A DNA stretch of 64,000 nt from Anthropogastromicrobium sp050944455 (GTDB lineage: Bacteria > Bacillota > Clostridia > Lachnospirales > Lachnospiraceae), in NCBI GenBank assembly GCA_050944455.1, contig JBMNRC010000001.1:1-64000 (forward strand). Direction: 5' to 3'. Both the position numbers and the translations under genes were made by a program. The stretch's first letter is position 1. Each line of letters starts with the position of its first letter. Of the stretch, positions 8,036 to 15,693 are shown piece by piece. The notes under the pieces are model-generated. The model had not been told where the DNA came from and did not search any database. It worked only from the letters and a program-made list of their open reading frames with translations.

Positions 8036-9607
8036 ATGATGACTGTATTGGTGGTAGATGACCAGGAGAGAATCCTGAAGGTGACGAAGCTTTTGGTTCA
8101 CTGGGACCGGATCGGCGTGGACAGGGTGTATACCGCGTCCGGCTCGGAACCGGCGAAAAAAATCATGGAAAAGGAGAAGATCGATATCCTCCTCACCGAT
8201 ATTGAGATGCCGGGGGAGGACGGGCTGGCCCTGCACCGCTGGCAGCTGGCGCATTCGCCGGAGACCGCCTGCATTTTCCTGACTTCCCACGCGGATTTTT
8301 CCTATGCCCAGCAGGCCATACGCAACGGCGCTTACGGTTACATTCTGCAGCCGGCGGAAATTCCGGAAATCGAAAACACGGTATCCAAGTGCGTCAGGCA
8401 TCTGCAGGAACAGCGGTCGATGAAGCTGAAGAGCGAGGAGTTCGACGAAAAGCGGTCCCAGATTTCCGAGGATTTCGTGTTCGCGCTGTTTTACCAGAGA
8501 AGCCAGTTTACCCAGATGGACGATTTCCGCCGGAGCACCGGAACGGAAGACGCGGGACGCTGCTTCCTGCCGGTTCTGGCGGAGAGCTTCAAAACCGACA
8601 GCGCAGGGCTCAGAGCTGTCCTGGAACCGGCGCTGCGCCTGCCGGGGCAGGCGCAGCTGATTTACAGCCGCCTCGACGATGACCATGCGGGTATTATTCT
8701 CGTAATGACAGACGAAGAGAATTCTCCGGCAACGGGCGGCCCGAATCTGAGCGCAGAAGCTATCCGCCAGAAATTTCAGGAGATTCTGGATAAGGTATCC
8801 GGGCAGCTCGGCAGAGAACTGAACCTGTATGTCGGAAAACTTTCCGGCGACGATCTGCCGGAAAAAATTGAAAAGATCTACTCATTCACGGAGGGCAGGA
8901 TTCTGGCGCACAACAGAGTTTTCCTGCCGGAAGAAATCAGGGAGGCGATTCTGCGCAAACCGGACAGCAATGAGTGGGGACAGTGGCTCATCCGCGGCGA
9001 CGGTGTTCTGATCCGCAACCAGATCGCGAACCTTCTGCGGAACGCGGAGGAGGATTATGGCCTGACGGAAGAGTATATGCGCGAATTGATCCACCTGTTC
9101 CTCGAAGCTTGTTCAGCTGCATGCTACGACCAGAAGCGTGAAGTACAGAGTCTTTTTACGGATGAGTTTTCGTATGAAGACATGCTGCATGCTTACAATT
9201 CACCGGACAGGCTTCTGGAAGGAGTAGATATGGTACTCCGCCAGTACAGCCAGGGAAGCGGAGATGAAGGGAGAGACGCGACTGCTTCGGAGCGGGTCCG
9301 GGAAGTCATGATGTATGTCGGAACTCATATGGACCAGCCTGTGACGCGCCGGGACGCGGCAAAATACGTCTATATGAACGAGGATTATTTCTCCCGGATT
9401 TTCCGCAGGGAAACCGGGATGGGTTTCAAGGAGTATGTCACGGAAGTCAAAATGAATTACGCGAAGCGCCTGCTGGAAGAAACGGATATGCCGGTGGTTA
9501 TCATTTCCTCTAAAGTCGGTTATGATGATTTCAACAACTTCAGCAAGTCCTTCCGGAAGCTGGTCGGGGTATCCCCGACGGAGTACCGGAAGAAACACAG
9601 AAGCTGA
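8036..9607 (+). CDS. YesN-type response regulator, AraC family
   Basis: A 523-aa regulator with an N-terminal receiver domain (about 1-120) and a C-terminal AraC double helix-turn-helix (about 420-523). The receiver has the acidic pair at Asp8-Asp9, phospho-acceptor Asp55 (LLTDIEMPG) and Thr83. At the normally invariant lysine position it has Gln105 (GYILQPAE instead of LLKP), which may alter phospho-activation. The start may be 8036 or the next ATG at 8039; GAAGGA lies just upstream. It is paired with the kinase ending at 8009 and followed by a strong terminator. It is one candidate to bind the shared element upstream of the permease and second binding-protein operons. Confidence 0.93.
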   Translation: MMTVLVVDDQERILKVTKLLVHWDRIGVDRVYTASGSEPAKKIMEKEKIDILLTDIEMPGEDGLALHRWQLAHSPETACIFLTSHADFSYAQQAIRNGAYGYILQPAEIPEIENTVSKCVRHLQEQRSMKLKSEEFDEKRSQISEDFVFALFYQRSQFTQMDDFRRSTGTEDAGRCFLPVLAESFKTDSAGLRAVLEPALRLPGQAQLIYSRLDDDHAGIILVMTDEENSPATGGPNLSAEAIRQKFQEILDKVSGQLGRELNLYVGKLSGDDLPEKIEKIYSFTEGRILAHNRVFLPEEIREAILRKPDSNEWGQWLIRGDGVLIRNQIANLLRNAEEDYGLTEEYMRELIHLFLEACSAACYDQKREVQSLFTDEFSYEDMLHAYNSPDRLLEGVDMVLRQYSQGSGDEGRDATASERVREVMMYVGTHMDQPVTRRDAAKYVYMNEDYFSRIFRRETGMGFKEYVTEVKMNYAKRLLEETDMPVVIISSKVGYDDFNNFSKSFRKLVGVSPTEYRKKHRS

Positions 9608-9706
9608 AAGAATCGCGGATTGTCGGAACCCCGGAATTTCGCCCCTGGCGCGCGCCGTTAACCTGGGCACGGATTGATATACCGTACTTTTATTCATTTT
9701 TTATAA

Positions 9707-9750
9707 CAGCGGAAATTCCCGCGGAAAGCGGGAATTTCCGCTGCTTTTTT
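9707..9750 (+). terminator. Strong Rho-independent terminator after the response regulator
   Basis: A perfect 16-bp stem (CAGCGGAAATTCCCGC and its complement) around GGAAA, followed by CTTTTTT. It closes the kinase/regulator transcription unit. Confidence 0.95.
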
Positions 9751-9859
9751 GATCTGCAGAACGCTTAATCAATCCTATTGCTGCGGTATTCCATGTACAG
9801 GGAAAAAGATTGGCTGTGTGATACTGCCCGCAGCGCCATTCAGCGGCATCTCTGCTGTT

Positions 9860-9927
9860 CTGAAGTCGGAATTCGCATATTTCAGGTCGCAAAATCACTA
9901 CTGTGCCAATGGAGCAATAAGTAGAAT
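9860..9927 (+). promoter_or_regulatory. Activator-type promoter of the permease operon with paired GTCGSAA sites
   Basis: GTCGGAA at 9865-9871 and GTCGCAA at 9886-9892 are direct repeats 21 bp apart, two helical turns, as expected for an AraC-type dimer. The -10 TAGAAT is at 9922-9927, with no good -35. The same arrangement with the same distances occurs at 13925-13992. A leader of about 180 nt follows (9934-10114), containing GCCGGT/ACCGGC and other GC-rich stems. I recognise no known riboswitch in it. Confidence 0.72.
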
Positions 9928-10114
9928 AAAGACAGAAGAAAACCGCAGGGTGTACCGCGGGAGGCCGGTGGGTACCGGCTGCCGTGGAACATCCGGGTGG
10001 CGGGGTGAAAGCCGTATGACGGGGAATTCCGGACAGCCGGGGAAAACCGGCCGACAGAGACCCGGACAGCGGCGTGGGTATCCGCATCTATCATATTTTG
10101 CAGGAGGGAAAAGC

Positions 10115-11050
10115 ATGGAGAAAGCAGGCGCGGTCAGCGTTCCGAAGAAAAAGCGCGGATTCCGGAGAGTGCTCAGGTACTGGGAACTTTATCTGATGAT
10201 GCTTCCCGGAGCGATCTATCTGATTATCAACAACTACATCCCGATCGGCGGCCTGTCGATCGCCTTCAAAAAGTACGATTACCAGAAAGGAATTTTCGGC
10301 AGCCCGTGGTGCGGCCTGTCCAACTTCAAGTATCTGTTCAGCACCAATGACGCCGTGATGATCATCCGCAACACGCTGGCGTATAACGCGGTGTTCATTG
10401 TGCTGGGGACTGTTTTCGCGATTCTCGTCGCAATCGTGCTCAATGAGATTCGCCTTGAGAGGGCGAAAAAGATCTACCAGGTGCTGATCCTGATCCCCTA
10501 TCTTGTATCCATGGTCATCGTCAGCTACATCGTGTACGCGTTCCTGGCGACGGACAGCGGCCTTCTCAACCACATCACGGGGGAGAGGATCAACTGGTAT
10601 ATGACGCCGAAATACTGGCCGTTCATCCTGACGATCGTCTATATCTGGAAGAACTTCGGCTACAACAGCATCATTTATTATGCGACGGTCATCGGCATCG
10701 ATTCCTCCCTCTATGAGGCGGCTGTCGTGGACGGCGCAAACCGCTGGCAGAGAATCAAAAACGTCACGCTGCCCGGACTCCGTCCCACCATCATCACGCT
10801 GACGCTTCTGGCCATCGGCCGTGTCTTCTACTCGGACTTCGGCCTGTTCTACCAGGTACCGCAGAATTCAGGCCTTCTCTACAATGTCACGACAACCATT
10901 GATGTGTACGTCTACAAGGGCCTGATCCTGCTGAACGACGTCGGCCGTTCGGCTGCCGCGGGCTTCTTCCAGTCCATCTGCGGTTTCGTCCTTGTTTTCG
11001 TGACCAACCTTGTCGTGTCAAAATTCGACAAGGACAGCGCGCTGTTCTGA
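10115..11050 (+). CDS. Carbohydrate ABC transporter permease, LplB/YteP-like
   Basis: A 311-aa integral membrane subunit of a CUT1-type importer with about six transmembrane segments. The cytoplasmic EAA loop that contacts the ATPase is visible as EAAVVDGANRWQRIKNVTLP. The N-terminus (WELYLMMLPGAIYLIINNYIP) is typical of the LplB/YteP branch. The frame is open upstream, but AGGAGGG at 10102-10108 fixes the start at 10115. It lies 24 bp before its partner permease. No ATPase gene is nearby; related systems use a shared MsmX/MsmK-type ATPase encoded elsewhere. LplB/YteP relatives carry rhamnogalacturonan-type or other complex oligosaccharides, which fits the GH78 gene downstream. Confidence 0.94.
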   Translation: MEKAGAVSVPKKKRGFRRVLRYWELYLMMLPGAIYLIINNYIPIGGLSIAFKKYDYQKGIFGSPWCGLSNFKYLFSTNDAVMIIRNTLAYNAVFIVLGTVFAILVAIVLNEIRLERAKKIYQVLILIPYLVSMVIVSYIVYAFLATDSGLLNHITGERINWYMTPKYWPFILTIVYIWKNFGYNSIIYYATVIGIDSSLYEAAVVDGANRWQRIKNVTLPGLRPTIITLTLLAIGRVFYSDFGLFYQVPQNSGLLYNVTTTIDVYVYKGLILLNDVGRSAAAGFFQSICGFVLVFVTNLVVSKFDKDSALF

Positions 11051-11074
11051 TTCGGAAAGGAAAGGTGAAATAAT

Positions 11075-11956
11075 ATGGTACAGAAAGACCGGTTGGCCCA
11101 GACCATCATGAATATTTTCATGATCTTTCTGGTGCTCTGCTGTGTGATTCCGTTTCTGCTGATGGTAATGGCTTCCTTTACCGATGAGGCAACGCTGGGA
11201 AAGAACGGTTACAGCCTTTTTCCCGAAAAGTTCAGCCTGGAAACCTACACGTACATCTTCCGCAGCGCTGACACGATTTTCACAGGTTACGGAATGACGA
11301 TCCTGGTCACACTCATCGGAACTACGCTGAACATTCTGATGACAGTGCTGTTCGCCTATCCGCTTTCCCGCAGAGATCTGCCGGGAAGAAGAGCGCTGAG
11401 TTTCTTCCTGTTCTTCACCATGCTGTTCAACGGCGGACTGGTTCCGACCTATATGATGTATGCCAACACCTTCCACATCAACAATACGATCTGGGCGCTG
11501 ATTGTGCCGAACCTGCTGATGAACGCGTTCTACGTCATCATGATGAGATCATTCTTCACGGCCAGCATTCCGGAGTCCCTGATTGAGGCCGCAAAGCTGG
11601 ACGGAGCCAGCGAGACCCGCGTTCTGTGGAAGATTGTCATCCCGCTGTCCAAACCGATGATGGTCACCCTGATCCTGATGGTCGGCCTGACCTACTGGAA
11701 CGACTGGGTGAACGGCCTGTACTATGTATCTGACCAGCGGCTTTACACAATACAGCTGATCCTCAACAACATGATCAGCAACATTAACTTCCTGTCCCAG
11801 AACGCCAGCCTGTTCGGGACGACAGCCCTCAAACTTCCGACGATCGGCATCCGCATGGGCATTGCCGTGATCGCGGTTCTGCCCGTGATGATTATCTATC
11901 CGTTCCTGCAGAAATATTTTGTCAAGGGCATCGTAATCGGCGGCGTCAAAGGCTGA
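11075..11956 (+). CDS. Carbohydrate ABC transporter permease, LplC/YtcP-like
   Basis: A 293-aa second membrane subunit of the importer with about six transmembrane segments. The EAA loop is EAAKLDGASETRVLWKIVIP, and the C-terminus GIVIGGVKG is the usual ending of LplC/YtcP proteins. AAAGGAAAGGTG precedes the ATG. It forms a two-gene operon with the permease ending at 11050 and is followed by a terminator. The binding proteins at 275 and 14090 are both possible partners; the shared promoter element favours the one at 14090. Confidence 0.94.
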   Translation: MVQKDRLAQTIMNIFMIFLVLCCVIPFLLMVMASFTDEATLGKNGYSLFPEKFSLETYTYIFRSADTIFTGYGMTILVTLIGTTLNILMTVLFAYPLSRRDLPGRRALSFFLFFTMLFNGGLVPTYMMYANTFHINNTIWALIVPNLLMNAFYVIMMRSFFTASIPESLIEAAKLDGASETRVLWKIVIPLSKPMMVTLILMVGLTYWNDWVNGLYYVSDQRLYTIQLILNNMISNINFLSQNASLFGTTALKLPTIGIRMGIAVIAVLPVMIIYPFLQKYFVKGIVIGGVKG

Positions 11957-11971
11957 TCAGAGAATGTGGCG

Positions 11972-12010
11972 GAAGCGCCGGCCCCGCGGCGGGGAAGGCG
12001 CTTCTTTTCT
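11972..12010 (+). terminator. Rho-independent terminator after the permease operon
   Basis: GAAGCGCC (11972-11979) pairs with GGCGCTTC (11997-12004) around an inner GC-rich hairpin, followed by TTTTCT. Confidence 0.82.
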
Positions 12011-12075
12011 ATTAATCAGGGTATCAGCGTGCCGTGATCCGGCGCGGACGCCCGCTCATCACGGCTAAGAAAATC

Positions 12076-12084
12076 TGGTATAAT
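12076..12084 (+). promoter_or_regulatory. Extended -10 promoter upstream of the DUF5060/DUF5605 gene
   Basis: TGGTATAAT gives a TGN motif plus a consensus TATAAT at 12079-12084. No good -35 is present 17 bp upstream. Transcription would start near 12091, about 100 nt before the start codon. Confidence 0.6.
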
Positions 12085-12192
12085 TGTTCCGATGCCTGTC
12101 TCCGGTTTCCCGATTGATGGCGTTCATGGATGATTATCCGGCCATCGGCCGGTGAAGCCGGTCCGGCAGGCGGAAAAAGGAGGAGGGAACAG

Positions 12193-13716
12193 ATGAACAG
12201 TACAACGCGGAATTCAGTAAGAAAGTGGGACGTTTTTGAGGTGACAGTGAAAGGCCCCTCGGACGGCAATCCTTTTACGGACCATCACCTGAGCGGCTGT
12301 TTTGAGGGAGCGGAGGAAAAGGTTTCCGCCGACGGATTCTACGACGGGGACGGCCTGTACCGGGTGCGTTTCATGCCGTCTCACGAGGGGGAATACCGTT
12401 ATACTCTTAAAGCGGATTTTCCCCTGGTCCCCGCGCAGGAGTCCGGAACCTTTACTGTAACAGCGCCGGGAGCCGGGAATCACGGCCCTGTCAGGGTTTC
12501 GGATCAGTATCACTTTGCCTATGAGGACGGCACTCCGTATACTTCCGTCGGGACCACCTGCTATGTGTGGGAACTTCAGAGTGAAGAACGGCGGGCAGAG
12601 ACGCTTGCTTCACTGGAGGAAGCGGGATTCAATAAAATCCGGTTCTGCGTTCTTCCCAAGCATTTTGATTACAACCTTCGCGATCCCGCAATGGGATTTC
12701 CTTATGAAGGGACGCCGACAGACGACAGCAGGCTGACGATGCTGAACTTTCATGAATATGACCAGAAGGCAAACGGAAGCCGGTTTGATTATACGAGATT
12801 CCGCCCGGAGTATTTCAGAAATATCGAAAACTGCATCAGAAAGCTGATGGATCTGGGAATCGAGGCGGATCTGATCATGATGCACCCGTACGACCGCTGG
12901 GGATTCTGCTGCATGACCCCGGAACAGGACGATCTGTACTGGAATTACGCGGCAGCCCGCTTCTCGGCCTATCGGAATGTGTGGTGGTCCCTGGCCAACG
13001 AGTACGATATCCTGCAGGCAAAGACGGAAAATGATTGGGAGAGGTACGCGTCCATCCTCGTAAAGAAGGATCCGTACCATCATCTGCGGTCGATTCACAA
13101 CAATATCAGGATGTACGATTATTCCCGCCCGTGGGTGACGCACTGCAGCGTGCAGGGAGACCCGAAAGATACCGCGGCGCTCCGGGAGAAGTTCGGGAAG
13201 CCCGTCGTGATGGATGAAGTCCGGTACGAGGGCAATATCCCGTGGTCGTGGGGAAATATCACAGCGCAGGAACTTGTGCGGAGGCTCTGGGACTGCGCGG
13301 TGCAGGGCGGCTATCCGGGACACGGGGAAACCTACGATACGGACGGCGTTCTGTGGTGGTCCCACGGCGGAAAACTGCGGGGAGAGAGCTGGAAGAGAGT
13401 GAAATTCCTCGAAAAGGTGATGTCGGAAGTCCCCGGACACGGGATCCGGCTGATCAGGGATCAGAACAGAATCATGATCGCCGGAGCGGAATCGGAGAGA
13501 GATCTTCCCGATGAGGAGAAGAGCTTTTTCCTCTATTATTATGAGGATATGCAGCCGGCCGCCGGATACCTGGATCTCCCGGAGGGAAAAACTTTCCGCG
13601 TGGAACTGCTGGACACCTGGAACGGGACAATCCGGGACCTCGGGGAGTACAGCGGAAAGCAGTTTATCCGGATGCCCGGAAAGCAGTACATGGCGCTTCG
13701 CGTTACCAGAGTATGA
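12193..13716 (+). CDS. DUF5060/DUF5605 glycoside-hydrolase-like protein
   Basis: A 507-aa predicted cytoplasmic glycosidase. Residues 1-95 look like the beta-sandwich DUF5060 domain (DGLYRVRFMPSHEGEY). A TIM barrel of GH5/DUF4038 type follows, and a C-terminal beta domain of DUF5605 type ends in MPGKQYMALRVTRV. Clan-A-like catalytic candidates are Glu270 (WWSLANEYD, acid/base) and Glu342 (VVMDEVRYEG, nucleophile). The frame is open from 12130, but AGGAGGAGGG places the start at 12193. There is no signal peptide. A paralogue of the same layout is at 44411. GH140 apiosidase is a DUF4038-type protein, so a branched-sugar or deoxysugar glycosidase is plausible; specificity is unknown. Confidence 0.88.
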   Translation: MNSTTRNSVRKWDVFEVTVKGPSDGNPFTDHHLSGCFEGAEEKVSADGFYDGDGLYRVRFMPSHEGEYRYTLKADFPLVPAQESGTFTVTAPGAGNHGPVRVSDQYHFAYEDGTPYTSVGTTCYVWELQSEERRAETLASLEEAGFNKIRFCVLPKHFDYNLRDPAMGFPYEGTPTDDSRLTMLNFHEYDQKANGSRFDYTRFRPEYFRNIENCIRKLMDLGIEADLIMMHPYDRWGFCCMTPEQDDLYWNYAAARFSAYRNVWWSLANEYDILQAKTENDWERYASILVKKDPYHHLRSIHNNIRMYDYSRPWVTHCSVQGDPKDTAALREKFGKPVVMDEVRYEGNIPWSWGNITAQELVRRLWDCAVQGGYPGHGETYDTDGVLWWSHGGKLRGESWKRVKFLEKVMSEVPGHGIRLIRDQNRIMIAGAESERDLPDEEKSFFLYYYEDMQPAAGYLDLPEGKTFRVELLDTWNGTIRDLGEYSGKQFIRMPGKQYMALRVTRV

Positions 13717-13924
13717 GAGCAGAGGAATACTGTGGCTGACAGAAAAATTTTGAAGCCGGAGATGAAATACTGGGGAACGAAAGAAGAGATGACGGAGCCG
13801 GCAGGAAATGCCGGAACCGCGGAGGAACGCTGAAGCCTGAAGAGAGCTTCTGAAAGCCGAGGTATGCTGAGGCCGGAAGAGGGCTGCCGCGTCGGGAAGA
13901 GAACTTTTCAAACAAAAAGAGAAG

Positions 13925-13992
13925 CTGAAGTCGGAAAAAGAATATTCCGGGTCGCAAAATTCCTATTTTCCGGCCGGCCGGTTTTGTAGAAT
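13925..13992 (+). promoter_or_regulatory. Activator-type promoter of the second binding-protein/GH78 operon
   Basis: CTGAAGTCGGAA at 13925-13936 and GGTCGCAAAAT ending at 13960 repeat the element at 9860-9895. GTCGGAA (13930) and GTCGCAA (13951) are again 21 bp apart, and TAGAAT is at 13987-13992, 36 bp from the proximal site as at the permease promoter. The leader contains CTTCCG-GAAA-CGGAAG (14016-14031). The rest of the 13717-13924 gap holds degenerate copies of TGAAGCCGGA and no gene. Confidence 0.72.
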
Positions 13993-14089
13993 AAAGCCAG
14001 AAACAGAGGGGACAACTTCCGGAAACGGAAGGAAAACATCTACTGAGGCGGCAGCCCGGCAGACGGGTTTTCCGCGGGAAGGAGAAAGT

Positions 14090-15604
14090 ATGAAACTGAA
14101 GAAACTGGCGGCGGCAGCTCTCACGGCAGCGCTTGCGGCAGGAACAATTGGAACTATTCCGGCGATGGCGGAGGATGATGAGATGGTTACGCTCAGCCTG
14201 TACATCCCGACGCTCGCGAACTACTCCCAGGACGCGGTTGAGGAAGTGCAGGACGCGATCAACGAGTACACCAGCGAAACCTACGGCTGGAAAGTCAAGC
14301 TCATGTATTCCGAAATCGGAAACTTCGAGCAGGTTATCAACCTGGCCATGACTACGGACGCCGTCGACGTCACCTGCTATTTCAACAGCGAAGGCAAGCT
14401 TGCGAGCTACGCGCGGAACAACCAGCTGCTGGATATCACCGATTATTTCAACAACGCTTCCGATGAGCTCAAGAACACTTTCACGGAAGCCGAGATGACG
14501 GCTTCTTCCGTCAACGGAAGAATCTACGGCCTGGTCCGCAAGTACCAGTACGGCGGAGCCAACTACGTTATCATGAACAAGGATATCGTAGATGAAATGG
14601 GGATTGATGTCAGCTCGGTTGTAGACTATGATAGCCTTGAGACGGTACTCTACGAAGTGCAGGAAGCCCATCCGGAACTCACCTATATTATGGTTCCGCA
14701 GACCAGCTCCGAAATGATGTGGTGCTACCCGTGGGACTACAACGTCGGCGGGACGGCATTCGCGTACAAGGAATCGATGGATTCGACCGAGCTCAAGAGC
14801 CTGTTTGAACTCGACGCTTTCAGGGAACTCTGCTCGTACACCAGCAAGTGGTATAAAGACGGCCTGATCATGGCGGACGCGATCAGCAACACGATGGAAG
14901 GATCCGACCTGGTCAGCGCGGGAACGGCTTTCTGCTGCTGGCACAACGGAGACATCGATCCGCTGGACCAGATCTATTCCAACACTTATGTCACTCCGGA
15001 GTGGGGAGAGCCGCACGCGGTGTCGACGGATATCGGAAATCTCCAGTACGGCATCAGCGCAAACAGCGCTCATCCGGACGAGTCTTTCGAACTGCTCTCC
15101 GCACTGTACACGGATTCGAAGCTGGAGACCCTTCTGTCTTACGGCATCGAGGGTGAACATTACGTCCTCAATGACGAAGGCGAAGCAGAGTATCCGGAAG
15201 GCATGGATTCCACCAACGAGCCTTACGGCGGATTCGCGGCGACGGCAGTCTACCCGAATTTCCTGATTATTCCGGTCAAGGCTACCGCAACTTACGATGA
15301 CGCGGAGCAGACAGTCAATGACTGGGATGCGAGTGTTGTCGTTTCCAATTCCTTCGGCTGGACGTTCGACACCGATCCCTACGCGGATTTCATCACCGCG
15401 TATGTCAATCTGGAAGACCAGTATAAAGACGCACTGATTGCCGGAGCCGTTGACCTTGACGACGTCCTTCCGCAAATCCAGTCCCAGCTTGACAGCATCG
15501 GATTCTACGATGTCCTGGCGGACATGCAGGAGGAGTTCGACGCGTACCTTGCCGGCGAGACCTCGGAGGAAGTTACCTCTGAGGCGGAGACGACAGCGGA
15601 ATAA
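14090..15604 (+). CDS. ABC transporter extracellular solute-binding protein (second, DUF3502-like)
   Basis: A 504-aa substrate receptor. Residues 1-27 are a signal peptide with an AMA-E cleavage site and no lipobox cysteine, as in the gene at 275. The C-terminal part with YGIEGEHYVLNDEGEAEYPE is shared with that protein, placing both in the LplA/DUF3502 branch. GAAGGAG at 14078-14084 fixes the start. The gene lies 89 bp before the GH78 rhamnosidase with no terminator between, so the two are probably co-transcribed. Its promoter matches that of the permease operon, so it is the likelier receptor for that importer. The C-terminus is Glu- and Thr-rich (EETSEEVTSEAETTAE). Substrate unknown; a rhamnose-containing oligosaccharide is a reasonable guess. 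Confidence 0.93.
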   Translation: MKLKKLAAAALTAALAAGTIGTIPAMAEDDEMVTLSLYIPTLANYSQDAVEEVQDAINEYTSETYGWKVKLMYSEIGNFEQVINLAMTTDAVDVTCYFNSEGKLASYARNNQLLDITDYFNNASDELKNTFTEAEMTASSVNGRIYGLVRKYQYGGANYVIMNKDIVDEMGIDVSSVVDYDSLETVLYEVQEAHPELTYIMVPQTSSEMMWCYPWDYNVGGTAFAYKESMDSTELKSLFELDAFRELCSYTSKWYKDGLIMADAISNTMEGSDLVSAGTAFCCWHNGDIDPLDQIYSNTYVTPEWGEPHAVSTDIGNLQYGISANSAHPDESFELLSALYTDSKLETLLSYGIEGEHYVLNDEGEAEYPEGMDSTNEPYGGFAATAVYPNFLIIPVKATATYDDAEQTVNDWDASVVVSNSFGWTFDTDPYADFITAYVNLEDQYKDALIAGAVDLDDVLPQIQSQLDSIGFYDVLADMQEEFDAYLAGETSEEVTSEAETTAE

Positions 15605-15693
15605 CCCGAAACGGTTTCCGAATCCAAATGAGTCGGCTGCCTGTCTGAGGGAGTTCCGCAATCACAGAAAACCTTCAGGGGAGGTAAAACAAA

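Noticed and set aside
7738..8061. Frameshift at the end of the sensor kinase
   Set aside because: A second frame is open through the repeat region, but the HATPase domain is complete before the tail, the tail repeats are in frame at 15 bp, and the regulator has its own RBS and start.
9960..10060. Leader of the permease operon with GTGAAAGCCGTATGACGG, faintly like a group II intron or riboswitch segment
   Set aside because: Only a short stretch resembles an intron domain; no reverse transcriptase, domain V or exon-binding pattern, and no match to a riboswitch core I know.
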